Source: Pholiota molesta
Lineage: Eukaryota > Basidiomycota > Agaricomycetes > Agaricales > Strophariaceae
NCBI GenBank assembly: GCA_014925825.1
Contig: JACGCK010000058.1
Location: 62,001 to 126,000 of the forward strand
DNA length: 64,000 nt
Direction: 5' to 3'
Shown here one piece after another: positions 46,224 to 56,183 of this stretch. The notes beneath the pieces were generated by a model. It saw only the letters and a program-made list of their open reading frames with translations, was not told the origin of the DNA and searched no databases. The first letter of the stretch is position 1; each line of letters begins with the position of its first letter. Position numbers and translations under genes: made by a program.

Positions 46224-47620
46224 ATGATGCTCTTTCCCTTGTCGTTGTCGATTCTTTCTCTAGCTTTGGTGGCTTAAGGTACAACTCTGCCATACGCTCT
46301 ATCCAAAACGCTCACAGCCAACGTATTCAAAGGTGCCGTTATTACCACTGTACCTCTATCTCTGAGGGGCAAGTGGTATAAGCCTCCTGCCACTGTTAGC
46401 ACCCGGGAGATCTTCACCGATGCCGGCGTAATCAACTCTGGCGCCCATGTCACTGGAGCAGGTGGAATTTTGCCAATATCTCTTCCAGAAGTCACGCCCT
46501 CGGTTTCTCTGGGTGGAAACGCGAACCATGACCTCGTTTTCTCTGGAACCGGGATTGGTCCTACAGATCGCGATGCATTTATTCAAGGCGACGCCTATCT
46601 CACCTCATACATTGATAATTCCACTTATAACGTCGACGCCTGTCTCGATTTCTGCGATAGCGTGAAGACTTGTGGTATGGAATCTACTCATCGATCTTTC
46701 TTACTTCCTATCTAACGTTTACGGTTTCTCTCAGTGTTCGCCAACCTTATTAGGAATTCAAAAATCCCGATCTCGACACGGGCAAGTCCAACCTAACATG
46801 TGCTTTATACCCTGACATTCGCACTCCCAAAGAGAAAACGAACTTCAGAGGACAGCAGCTCGCATGGTTTCACTTCGAAGAGCTTCACTTCTCCCCCCAC
46901 TTTAGATGGCTACGAGCTGGTATTTGGCCCACTTGATGGTGCTAACAATGCACCTGGAGTACGTCAAAATCACTCAACCTGACGACCATGGTCGCTGACG
47001 CAGGCCATCTAGTATATGGGGTTTGCCTTCCTGTACAGCTATGACATTGACGCATGTGCTCAGCAATGTAACAATCGAGGAGTGGACGGAAGGGGTGGAC
47101 CTTTCAGTTTTTCAATATCTGGCGCGCCGTTGTGAATGGAAACCCGACGACGTATAATTGCAGCATGATAAGTTTATCCCTCGTTCAATCGATTAGAACT
47201 CCAAGTCATGTTCAACTTCACATAGTGATTTATAGTGGCCGATGCCTCTACAGCCGTCAACACAGGCAAGGTTAAACTCAAAGCCACCATGTCCCGCGCT
47301 ACAAGCGCACCAATTTCGTCATCGACGGCGGTTCTGCTTCGACGCCTCTTACGCAAACTGGATCGGGACCAGCCCGGCTGGTGGAGATTTCGACGCATCG
47401 ATCTTCTTTTTCCCTGATTTTGCCCATGCGGGAACGGCGCGCCTTGTTAGGTGCTGCTTCCGGTGCAGATGCGCTGGCGGGTACGCTCAGGCCTGCGAAG
47501 GCACTGAAGACCGTCGCTGGGAAACATTACAGCATCGGCTTCTTCCATGCCAGCTCATTCGCCTCTCCATCCCAAGAGGCAGCCGCCTTCGCTGATGGCC
47601 CATCTACAATCTGGCATACT
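46224..47620 (+). pseudogene. Fruit-body-specific-protein-like secreted protein, broken
   Basis: The reading begins MMLFPLSLSILSLALVA, a signal peptide, and meets TAA at 46275 where relatives would have a polar residue (CAA to TAA is a single change). It then continues in frame through REIFTDAGVINSGAHVTG and NVDACLDFCDSVKTC. After an intron near 46678 the frame shifts near 46755 and again near 46865 (DGYELVFGPLDGANNAPG). Further on come YMGFAFLYSYDIDACAQQCN, FCFDASYANWIGTSPAGGDF and, one frame away, SGADALAGTLRPAKALKTVA. This order matches a large Agaricomycete family of secreted proteins named for a fruit-body-specific protein. At least one nonsense codon and three frame changes mark it as dead. 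Confidence 0.75.
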
Positions 47621-47719
47621 AGTTCTTCTGAGCTGTGGCGCCAAAGGGCAGTAAATACGGCAGGCTTGAGGCGAGCCTACGTGCTATTCAGATCCCTCTG
47701 GCTCTGTGTGAATTTCAAT

Positions 47720-48549
47720 CGCATTGCCAAGGGGTACGCACAAAAAAAGTCCGGTATATGAGGTCGATTTTTTCGGATAAGGCAAGTTTGGGAGGGACCC
47801 TCCCCCCTATGCATCCAAAAAAGGGAATAAAGCACGTGTTTTGATGGCAACAATGCTTTGTAAATACAATGATGTTGACTATACCATAGTCTTAAAGCCT
47901 TCCTTCGACAACATTTTCAATTTTCCATCCCTGTACCATTTACCTTCCAGTCATTATCACAAGAATTCTGAAGGCATACTGGTCATAAAGGCAGTTGAAA
48001 GAGGGGGGGAATCAATGGAATATCTTGTGAAAATAAATTTGCAAATCAATCAGGCAGTGGATATTATCTTATTGATGGAATTGGCTATGGGGCAACACTG
48101 AAGCACAGTCTTCAGGTATCTTTCAAGAATCATGTTGATAGTTGATATTCTACTCAATTAGAGCAATCCTTGAGCTAATTGCAACAATGAAAAGCTTCGA
48201 AATGAGACAAAAATGAGAAGTAAGCACCCATCAAGTGCTATTTCAGATCACTAGCTTGCTATATTTGAATGCACCGAGCATATGCCGAGTGATGCCAGCC
48301 ATCCAATCATTAGTCTGATGTCCATTTCCATCGCCAGCAAGTCAGCTGTTGCTTGTATATGGCCTGTAGTGTGCTCGGAGGTCTTGAAAACATTATATGA
48401 GAGTAAGTAGGAGCATAAAAATGCATATAAAGGCTTCCAAAAGCTATATTTGCACTGGTAAAAAAAAGTTTGGATAAGGCCGGCCAGACAGGCACCCTCC
48501 CCCTACCTCATATGCCGGCAATTGCCGGTGCGTACCCCTTGCGCATTGC
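47720..48549. mobile_element. hAT-like non-autonomous element (MITE)
   Basis: The element spans 47728-48541 (814 bp). Both ends read CAAGGGGTACGCAC inwards (14 bp perfect), followed after a short unmatched part by CCGG(T/C)ATATGAGGT on both sides. It is flanked by the perfect 8-bp repeat CGCATTGC (47720-47727 and 48542-48549). An 8-bp duplication with a GGGG-containing end fits the hAT superfamily. No transposase frame lies inside, so it would need an enzyme from elsewhere. It interrupts the left arm of the inverted duplication: the flanks read straight across when the element and one target copy are removed, matching 53860-53900 in inverse. Confidence 0.85.
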
Positions 48550-49119
48550 GGTGATTCGATGAGCAAGTATCAAGCGCATTGAATTTCATACAGTGGTTTG
48601 ACGAGCACAGTACGGTACCACTCCTAGTCGAATAAAGAGACCCATATATAGAGAAGAGACGGTACACCCTTGTCTGTAATAAATAGCCGTGCTCGGAGCA
48701 GTATGACATCCAGTATATCTTCCTCTACAATTTCGGTTAATAAGGATCGACAGATAGTGCAAATTAATACTCAACAACTTCTGCATTGCATTCATGCGAG
48801 GACGCTTTCAATTTGCGATGAAAACTTGATGAAAACATAAAATTAAAGCGATCAGCAATACCGGCATGTCGGCATTCAGCGGGAGTGGCGTCGCTGATGT
48901 CCGACAAGGCCGCGATAATCGATTAAGGAAAGGCGAAGGAAGTGCCGCTATAATACCACGAAGGGAAAAACAAGAAAGACAACGGAGAGTGTTCTACCCA
49001 CACCGATTCATACTTCGACGAGTAGCCATAACGGGTACTATCAAGGTGCACTTTGATTATCCACCAGATAACAAGTAATCAAGATAATGATATGATTGGA
49101 AGTGTATCGACCCCAGCTG

Positions 49120-50030
49120 CCTTTCTTGTTGATCGCAATCGATGGATGACCACGGCCAGGATTCTCCTCGTGACGAGTGGAATCCAGATTCCCTGAAGAC
49201 GACCGAGGAAAAGACTGGGAAAGATCACATACCAGATGTCCCACGTAGAATACTTCCATCATCCATGGCTCTTAGCCACCGCGATGCACAGCCTTGGCGA
49301 GCACAGCCTTGTCAAGCACAGCCTTGTCCGCACAGCCTTGCAGCTTCCGGTCGTTTGTCATTGGATGACGGGTGAAGGAGTCCGATAGCAGAAGATCGAC
49401 AATTGATCGACAAGCGCCCGTCGCCGTCGGTACGAATTTGAGAGGCAAAGCGACCATGGAGGAGAGGATTGAAGGGGGAGAACGAAAAATTCCCCCCTTT
49501 GATATAATCGCACCTGACCCACATGGCGCACGTTCCGTTCCCACTGGAATATGACACATACCCTCTACCCAAAGAATACAAAAGTCACGATTTTTCATCA
49601 TAAGAAGCTTAAGCGCTCAAGTGATCGTGCGAGTTTTATCTAGCAGATCATGCCCACGTCCATTTGATTAGGGGTAAAGCAGAAGTGTAGCCGTATCGAC
49701 GATGTACTAGCAAAGTCGGAGACGACGTTTCTAATACAATATGGGCGCTAATTTGGGCGCTCAGCGAACCATGAAGACATGGTTTGATTTCGACTGCAAA
49801 TTCAGCGTTATTGCGAAATGCAAGCACCTCAAGACGCAAAGAGTACTCCGAGTATCAAGCGAATCAATCGGAGATGCTGAAAATTAATATCATGTGTCGC
49901 ACAAGATCTACAGCTGGTTTAGTTCAAACGCAGTTCGTACATTAGAAAGTCCAGCAGTACATCATTGCCGCGGAAGGATATACTTGCATGAAAAGAAACC
50001 GAGTCCAAATTATGCCATAAAACCAGAGAT
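49120..50030. other. Extra segment in the left arm of the inverted duplication
   Basis: This roughly 900-bp piece has no counterpart in the right arm. It holds four close copies of GCACAGCCTTG (about 49286-49345) and no gene I can support. I could not identify terminal repeats or a target duplication at its edges. Confidence 0.4.
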
Positions 50031-50540
50031 GTAGACGATTAGATCCTTTAACATATTGTTATACAGGCCGATCTGCAGGCAGCTTGTATTCGTATTTAAC
50101 TTCTGGTCTTCACAGAGAATGTCGACACGGTTTCCACCGGCTGTAGAAAAAAGACCTAATTTGAATGATCTATGCCTACATTCATCCGTATCCTCTGAAT
50201 CCTCCCGCGCCGCCTTCCGCATTTTTTTCTTTTTAAAAACTCTTCCCACCTCTTGTATTTATAGGCAACATCCCGCCTGAAATCAGGTCTCCGTGCACAT
50301 GGATAAATCGCGATATCAAGGGCGTACGCGCGTAGCACATCTTCCTGGAATTCGTCGAGGAAAACGCATAGCGCGCACGGCGGCACTGCTTGCTCACGGT
50401 CCCTTCAGAGTCAAAAGAGGTGCTAGTATGTATATTATGCAACATCGTCCATTCGCTGTAAGAGAGTTCAGCGTACGCACCAAACTCTGTAGCACGCTTG
50501 GAGGTGGTGGTTCGCCGAATTCGGGTACTTAGTCCCCGTT
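50030..50540 (-). pseudogene. Truncated inverted copy of the DUF6535 gene 3' end
   Basis: Minus-strand text from 50540 down to about 50030 aligns with 52166-52200 and 52980-53330 of the right-arm gene. It shares GCGCTATGCG...CTCGACGA(A/G)TTCCAGGA, giving FLDEFQEDVLRAY against LLDEFQEDVLHSY. Large internal deletions and frame changes remove any coding capacity. Confidence 0.75.
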
Positions 50541-50686
50541 GATCGTAACTTTATCTGAATCTCGGTCGGTATTTCACGACGAATATCCAATCCAGTTCCT
50601 ATAGCTATTCTCTGTGCAATCTCACTACTGACTGTGTGTTTGAGAACATAGTATGTATAGACTTCGGGGCCTTGGCCCCTTTCTAT

Positions 50687-50714
50687 ATTTGTCACACATG
50701 TTCATGTGACAAAT
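50687..50714. repeat. Hairpin at the centre of the inverted duplication
   Basis: ATTTGTCACACATG and CATGTGACAAAT form a stem with a 2-nt bulge and a TT loop. It falls close to the axis of the large inverted duplication and may be the turn-around point. Confidence 0.65.
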
Positions 50715-50840
50715 CTCAACAAAACATGTTCGCTGACCTTGGAATCAACCGCCGACATCGGCGTCAACGCGTATCTTCGTAGCAACATGTCAAGTCTTGG
50801 AGACTCCTTCCTTCCTCCCATCTGCCTCCTGCAGCTATCG

Positions 50841-53328
50841 TGATGAATGAGGCCGGAGTAGAGCCCGACGATTCTGAGGTGGAATCAATTCGTCACTGCC
50901 TTATCCCCAGGACTTACGCATCCCTACCGTTCTCCAGCCGAAGGTATGGAAATGCGGCGAGGCATACGAATATCCAATCCCAAAGCCCGATGGAAACCCT
51001 TGGGAAGTCGTCTTAGAAGCTCTTCTCAAGAAAGATAAAGTTCGATGCGACGCGTGGAAGGATGAGGTCCAGAATCTGCTCATCTTCGTGAGTGCTCTCA
51101 TTCTCAAAAACGCCTCACTCATCCATTACTTACTGGACGGAAGGCGGGTCTCTTTTTTGCCGTCGTCACAGCCTTCGTCTTAGAGTCCTACAAGGCAATC
51201 CGGCCAGATTCAGGCGACCTCACTGTGCTCCTGCTCGCTCGAATCGTGGCACTCCTACCACCTCATCATTGCTCTCCTTATCCGCTGGCTCTTCTGATAT
51301 CACGCGCGTGAACATCTTTTGGTTCATGAGCCTCATACTCAGCTTGACACCGTCCTGGTCGGTATCGTCTCCTTGCAGTGGCTGCGCGAGCACCAGCGGT
51401 ACAGCGATTCATTGCCCCCGAAGCAGGCGCTCGGAATATCTCACATGCGTACGGAGGCCCTAGAAAAGTGGCGCGTCCCCCAGATCTTCGCCTCGCTTCC
51501 CCTATTGCTTCAAGCTGCCCTGCTACTGTTTTTTGTGGGGATTGTGGACTTCTTAGCATCGCTTTCCAAGGTTATCGCGATACCCGTTGGTGTTGCGGTG
51601 GCATTGACGGTGTTATTCCTCGTTGGAACCACTGTACTTCCTACCTTGCAATGCTTTACTGTTTCGCTTCGCCGTCCTATGTCAAACGCCCCTGTCCCGC
51701 TGCCGTGTGCTTACAAGTCACCACAATCGCTCGCATTCAGACGATTAGTGACACATTCACGACGGGCATTCATCTTTGCGCACGAATTCGTCACGTATTC
51801 CATTTATCTTGCCACTATCACTTTTCCCTCGCTCATCTCACGCGCCCTTAGCCCACGCGGCGAAATTTTCAAGGCATCCGATGATACATGGAAATACCGT
51901 CTCTTCTCATACCGTGCCTACCTGTTCTGGGTGCACGAAAATTGGCTCGACTTCGACCGTACCTTTCTTATCCTGCGCAACGAGCATTTCGACATTACTC
52001 GCATACGCTCTAAGAGTGATGACGCGCCCTCGCAGAGCTTCGCCGTCGAACCCATTTACGACTCTGTCCGCGCCCTCGGGCATGCCGTCCGCGGCAACGA
52101 GCACCACGACAGCTTGATCTTCGCCGCTTACCACTGCTTCCACGATTTATGACAATCCGCGGTGGAGACTAACAACGGAGAGTACCCGAACCATCACCTG
52201 CAGGCGTGTTACCGCGATTTAGTGCCTACGTGGAACTCCCCCATAGCAAATATTGCGTCGATAGTGGTCGAGCCGAGGGTGGCGCTGCTGCACGATATAC
52301 ATACCGTGTTGTTCCTGAGGCTACCGGGGATCTTTTACAAGGCGATCAATCCGGGGCATGTTCTGGGGAAACATATGTTGGAGTTGCACACGAGAATATT
52401 GGGGGAGCTGTTCGCCAAAGAGCCGAGGAGGCTCACAGAAGGCGTGTCGAATGGACCGACGGGGTTTTTCCATTGGTATACGATCAATATGGCTTCGTTG
52501 CATATATACCCAGAAATGCAAGACGGTGAGTAGTGCTTCGCAATATTTTTCACGGGACGCCGACCTAACTGCTGGCAAAAAGCGTTCTATCACCAATATT
52601 TTATGATATTTCGCTCCTTCATAGAAACAGCGACAACCATCACCGATTCCAGTCAAACCGATCGAACGTTCCATGCCCATTCCGACCTCGACGACTTCCT
52701 CTCCCTCGCGGCCTACCTCACCTGGCGCACAGTCGAGAAGGCGATAGACCGAAATACCCAAGACGGCGACTCCGGTCTCGTCACTCTATCCTCATCGCTG
52801 GATATAATGCGCTCAGCGCTGTGCAGGCTCACTGACGACGTTGGTCCTTCGCCTCATGTTGCTGGCCAGAATCGTGACTACCTCTTCTGCTGCGCCATTC
52901 TCTACTTCAATCGTCTTTGGGAGGAGCGCCCACAAAGCCGGTATGGTACTGTCAACGGCACCTTCGACACCGATGGGATGCTCGATCATGCAGTGCTCAG
53001 CGCGCTATGCGCTCTCCTCGACGAGTTCCAGGAGGACGTGCTACACTCGTACGAAGCTACTCTCGACGTTGCCCATTTTATCCGTGTACATGGGGATTTG
53101 ATATCAGCTGGGATGTTGCCTATGAATATGGGCGAGGAGAGGAGTTTTCAGAGGCATTTTATGTGGAATGCGGGGCGGCAGGATTCGCAGGACACGTGGA
53201 CGAATGTAGAAAAGCCTCATTCGATTAGGTCGATCCCTCCTGCCGTCGACGGTAATTATGATGAGGATTCTCGGTGTAGACAAGAAGTTAGATATGAGTA
53301 TACTTTGGCTGCTGATCGACTTGTGTAA
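50841..53328 (+). pseudogene. DUF6535-family membrane protein, broken
   Basis: Coding pieces in order: CGEAYEYPIPKPDGNPWEVV up to LLIF at 51087; an intron; from 51144 AGLFFAVVTAFVLESYKAI; then in another frame VNIFWFMSLILSLT; then from about 51345 in a third frame VLVGIVSLQWLREHQRYSD onward with two more membrane segments (LLLQAALLLFFVGIVDFLA and IPVGVAVALTVLFLVGTTVL). The order and motifs fit DUF6535, an Agaricomycete-specific family of multi-pass membrane proteins of unknown role. Frame changes near 51250 and 51345 and an in-frame TGA at 52150 break it. An in-phase intron (52526-52624) then leads to an intact last exon ending at 53328. The 5' end is uncertain. Sequence error is possible, but three lesions favour a pseudogene. 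Confidence 0.75.
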
Positions 53329-53945
53329 TATATCTAAGAAACTAGAATCCTGGGTTAGCCCCGAGCGATATCTTGATCATCGATTATCTGGCGGATAATC
53401 AAAGTGGACCTTGACAGTATACCCATTATGGCTACTCGTCGCAGCATGAATCAGTGTGGGTAGAACACTCTGCGAAACTTTCCTTTATTTAATCGCAATC
53501 CCGCTCTATGTATGGCGTTTTCGGACATCAGTACACACCGCTGAATGCCGAGATGCCGTTATTGCTTATCGCTTTGATTTTCTAAAGCAGTCGTGCCTCG
53601 CTTGAATGCGACCCTTAAAACCTTTGGATACTCATTTGCACTATTTTTTTTATCTACTTTTTCATCCTACATTGTAGAGGAAGATATATCGGACCTCATG
53701 CTCCGAACACGGCTATTCATTCCACACAGGGGATATACTGCGTCTTCTCTATATATGGGTCTACCGTCTTTCTATTCGATCAGGAATTGTACCGTACTGT
53801 GCTCATCAAACCACTGCATGAAAATAAATGCGCTTGAAACTTCCTCACCGGATGATCGCAATGCAACTGAGATCCACAACGCGCCTGCGCTGTGTATGCT
53901 CGCCATATTTGGTAATTGAGCTTTGGTGCCACACCTCAGAAAGCC

Positions 53946-54822
53946 ACTGGTTTGCAAACGACCGCTAGGAGCATCACATCGGTTATGACCCACATAATAT
54001 GTATATAAGGCTGGGACGCTGAGTCTCTAGTTAACATTCAACGACCATGAATTGGGTTCATTTTTCCGTTTTCCCAGCCAAGCCTTTGGACGCCTCTTGT
54101 TCCACTCTTCACCAATCCAGCACGCCCCAAAGATTTCGTAGTGTCGAGCACGCTATCAGAGCCATAGACTCAGGTCTGATTTCCCAAGGACTCTTGAAAC
54201 AACCCCTTTCCAAGCGTCATCAATCGCAAACCAGAAGGCCTCGGTCTCGGTCTCGTTCCACAATCAGGAGTACACCATCCCCAAGAACGCGTGTTCACAA
54301 AAATGCGGGAGATCGGCTATAAAAAAAATTGGTACCGTGGTATTCATTTCTGTCTGTTGGGTGATTATATCTGACAACGATCGATGTCATAGTCCTGCTT
54401 TGCGAAGCTTGCGTCGCATCGACGGACGATTACTTCACGACACCTTTGCCGTCTGGTTCCCAAGTACAAAATGCCATAACATCCTATCGTTGGCCTGAGC
54501 TTATACCAGAGTTCTTCACAAATCTAATTGCTCCTTCCGCTACATAATAAGTATTATTTTCCCTATCCTACATGTATTAGTTTATTCCACGTACAGCTAC
54601 ATGCAGATGTATTACAAGTCACGACGAATTGGTTGCACGAATTAGGATGTATATATATTCGCTATTTAATGACTGAATATAAACATTGGTTCACTATTCT
54701 CTTACAGAATTATTCATCTTTTATAAATGCGCCCACCGACCGAAAGAAATTGCATTCTCATTCTCAATACTTCTCCATTTTTGTACAGATATATAAATGC
54801 AAGCTTTTAACACTAGGACCCT
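53946..54822. other. Region without firm gene
   Basis: A 91-codon plus-strand frame at 54047-54322 starts MNWVHFSVFPAKP and ends in an Arg/Ser-rich stretch. It has no domain and no partner exon, so I leave it uncalled. The rest is AT-rich spacer. Confidence 0.4.
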
Positions 54823-56099
54823 TCACAGGCATTGGCTGTACTAAAGACGAAATCGAATTTGAGCACACAATGACGAAGGAGATATGTGTCGACAACTTAC
54901 GTAGGCATTTGCAGCCTGGCAGGTGTATGGAGCAGCACACACTATTGAACACACTTGATTAATACAGTATGAGAAAGAGGCAATGGGGCGTTCTTACCGG
55001 TGGGTCCAGTCCAGCCAATTCCGCCACATTGTCCCCAGTGAGCAGCAGTTACACCGGTGGGTGATACGGTGGTGGTGGGTGGAGGTACGACAGTGGCTGG
55101 CGTGGTGGTCGTGGTGGGTGGTGTCGTGGTGGTACCTGGGGAGCCACCGGGCGTGAGCGAGCTCAAACCGAACCAGTTAAGAGTGTCGGTTTCGTGTTCT
55201 GGGACGGTATGGCCGACGCCTTGAGCGAGAATTCCCTGAACGCTGGGGCCGAAGGAAGCGCGCGAGTAGCCTTGTTGTGGGTCGCCACTGACATTGGTGG
55301 TGGGGGTAGTGCTGACGCCGAAGATGTTCGTCCACTGCTTGATTTCCTCCCAGAAGTTCTGGGGGTAGAGCGTGGTGTCGCTAGTCAGGTAAACTTGAAA
55401 ATCAGCATTCGAGTTCTTTACGCTTCATAGTCAAATTAAAAAGACTGACGCAGTTCCGTGCCAGAACTGAACCTTGGGACGAGCACCAGTGTAGCCTGGA
55501 TATCCGCTTCGAACTTGGTCACCCCATTGTTGGGCGGTCTTGATGAGCTGGCCAGTCGCGCACTGAGTACTCCAGGCAGTAGGGCCAGCGAAGCATCCGT
55601 AGGGAACACCAGAGTATAAAGATCCGGCGGCGAAAATGTTGGGGTAGGCGCCCATGAGAACATTCGTCATCATCGCGCCGGAAGAGGTTCCGGTGGCGAA
55701 GACCTGGGTCGAATCGATACCCATGTTAGCAATGAAGTAGCGGACGACGTTGGCGATGCCGAGCGAATCGCTTCCTCCGTTGTGCGCGAGCGTGGCAGTG
55801 CTTGCGACGTCCCAGCATCCTCCAGCAGTGGGCGCGTTGGGGTAGATGACCATGAAGCCATGTTGATCAGCTAGTTGGGCGAGACTGGTGCCGGAGAAGT
55901 AGGCCTGAGCGGTTCCAGTGCAGTAGTGCATGGCCACGATCAGGGGGGTGGGGTTGGCGAGAGCCGTCGGCTTGTACAGGTACATCTGCACATTGGTCGG
56001 GTTAGCACCAAAGTTAGCAGTGATCTGCTGGAGCGAGCTGGTGAGAGCGTTCGCTGACGCGATGGCCCCGGCGACGAAGAAGGCTTTGAAGGCGAACAT
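54823..56099 (-). CDS. CE1-type carbohydrate esterase (acetyl xylan/feruloyl esterase) with CBM1
   Basis: Exons 56099-55450, 55380-54998, 54941-54901 and 54840-54823 join in phase to give 363 aa. Residues 1-18 are a signal peptide. The alpha/beta-hydrolase domain holds the nucleophile in GTSSG (Ser139), the acid in HGTAD (Asp218) and the histidine in GVGHTVPEHE (His274), the order seen in PHB-depolymerase-like CE1 esterases. A Thr/Pro-rich linker (TTTTPPTTTTTP) leads to a C-terminal CBM1 (AAHWGQCGGIGWTGPTG through CAAPYTCQAANAYYSQCL) that would bind cellulose. It is secreted and should cleave acetyl or feruloyl esters on xylan; which one cannot be told from the sequence. A TATATA box lies about 80 bp upstream. 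The CBM1 tail almost equals that of the CE5 gene at 59332. Confidence 0.92.
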
Positions 56100-56177
56100 T
56101 TTGAATTGCTACTGAAGAGAACAGCTACAGCAAGGTCTTTTGTACTACCTGCCCGGATAATTTGTTGAGATAAAGAA

Positions 56178-56183
56178 TATATA
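56178..56183 (-). promoter_or_regulatory. TATA box of the CE1-type esterase gene
   Basis: TATATA on the minus strand, about 80 nt before the ATG at 56099. The distance suits a fungal TATA promoter with a short 5' leader. Confidence 0.55.

Larger units (their letters stand above)
47620..53945. repeat. Large inverted duplication with axis near 50.7 kb
   Basis: The right arm runs through the DUF6535 gene (50841-53328) and its 3' flank (53385-53945). The left arm repeats this in the opposite direction: a truncated gene 3' end at about 50540-50030, then the flank at about 49120-48550 continuing, across a later MITE, to about 47620. Matching landmarks are the text around TACTTCGACGAGTAGCCATA (49010) against the complement of 53440, and CAGTGGTTTGA near 48590 against 53810. 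The left arm has lost the first 1.3 kb of the gene and gained about 900 bp (49120-50030). Divergence shows the duplication is not recent. Confidence 0.75.

Noticed and set aside
50841..53328. Reading the DUF6535 gene as intact with extra introns
   Set aside because: No GT-AG pair removes the frame changes near 51250 and 51345 or the TGA at 52150 while keeping phase.
54047..54322. 91-codon frame with an Arg/Ser-rich tail
   Set aside because: No domain, no partner exon, and ordinary ATG context. Too weak to call.
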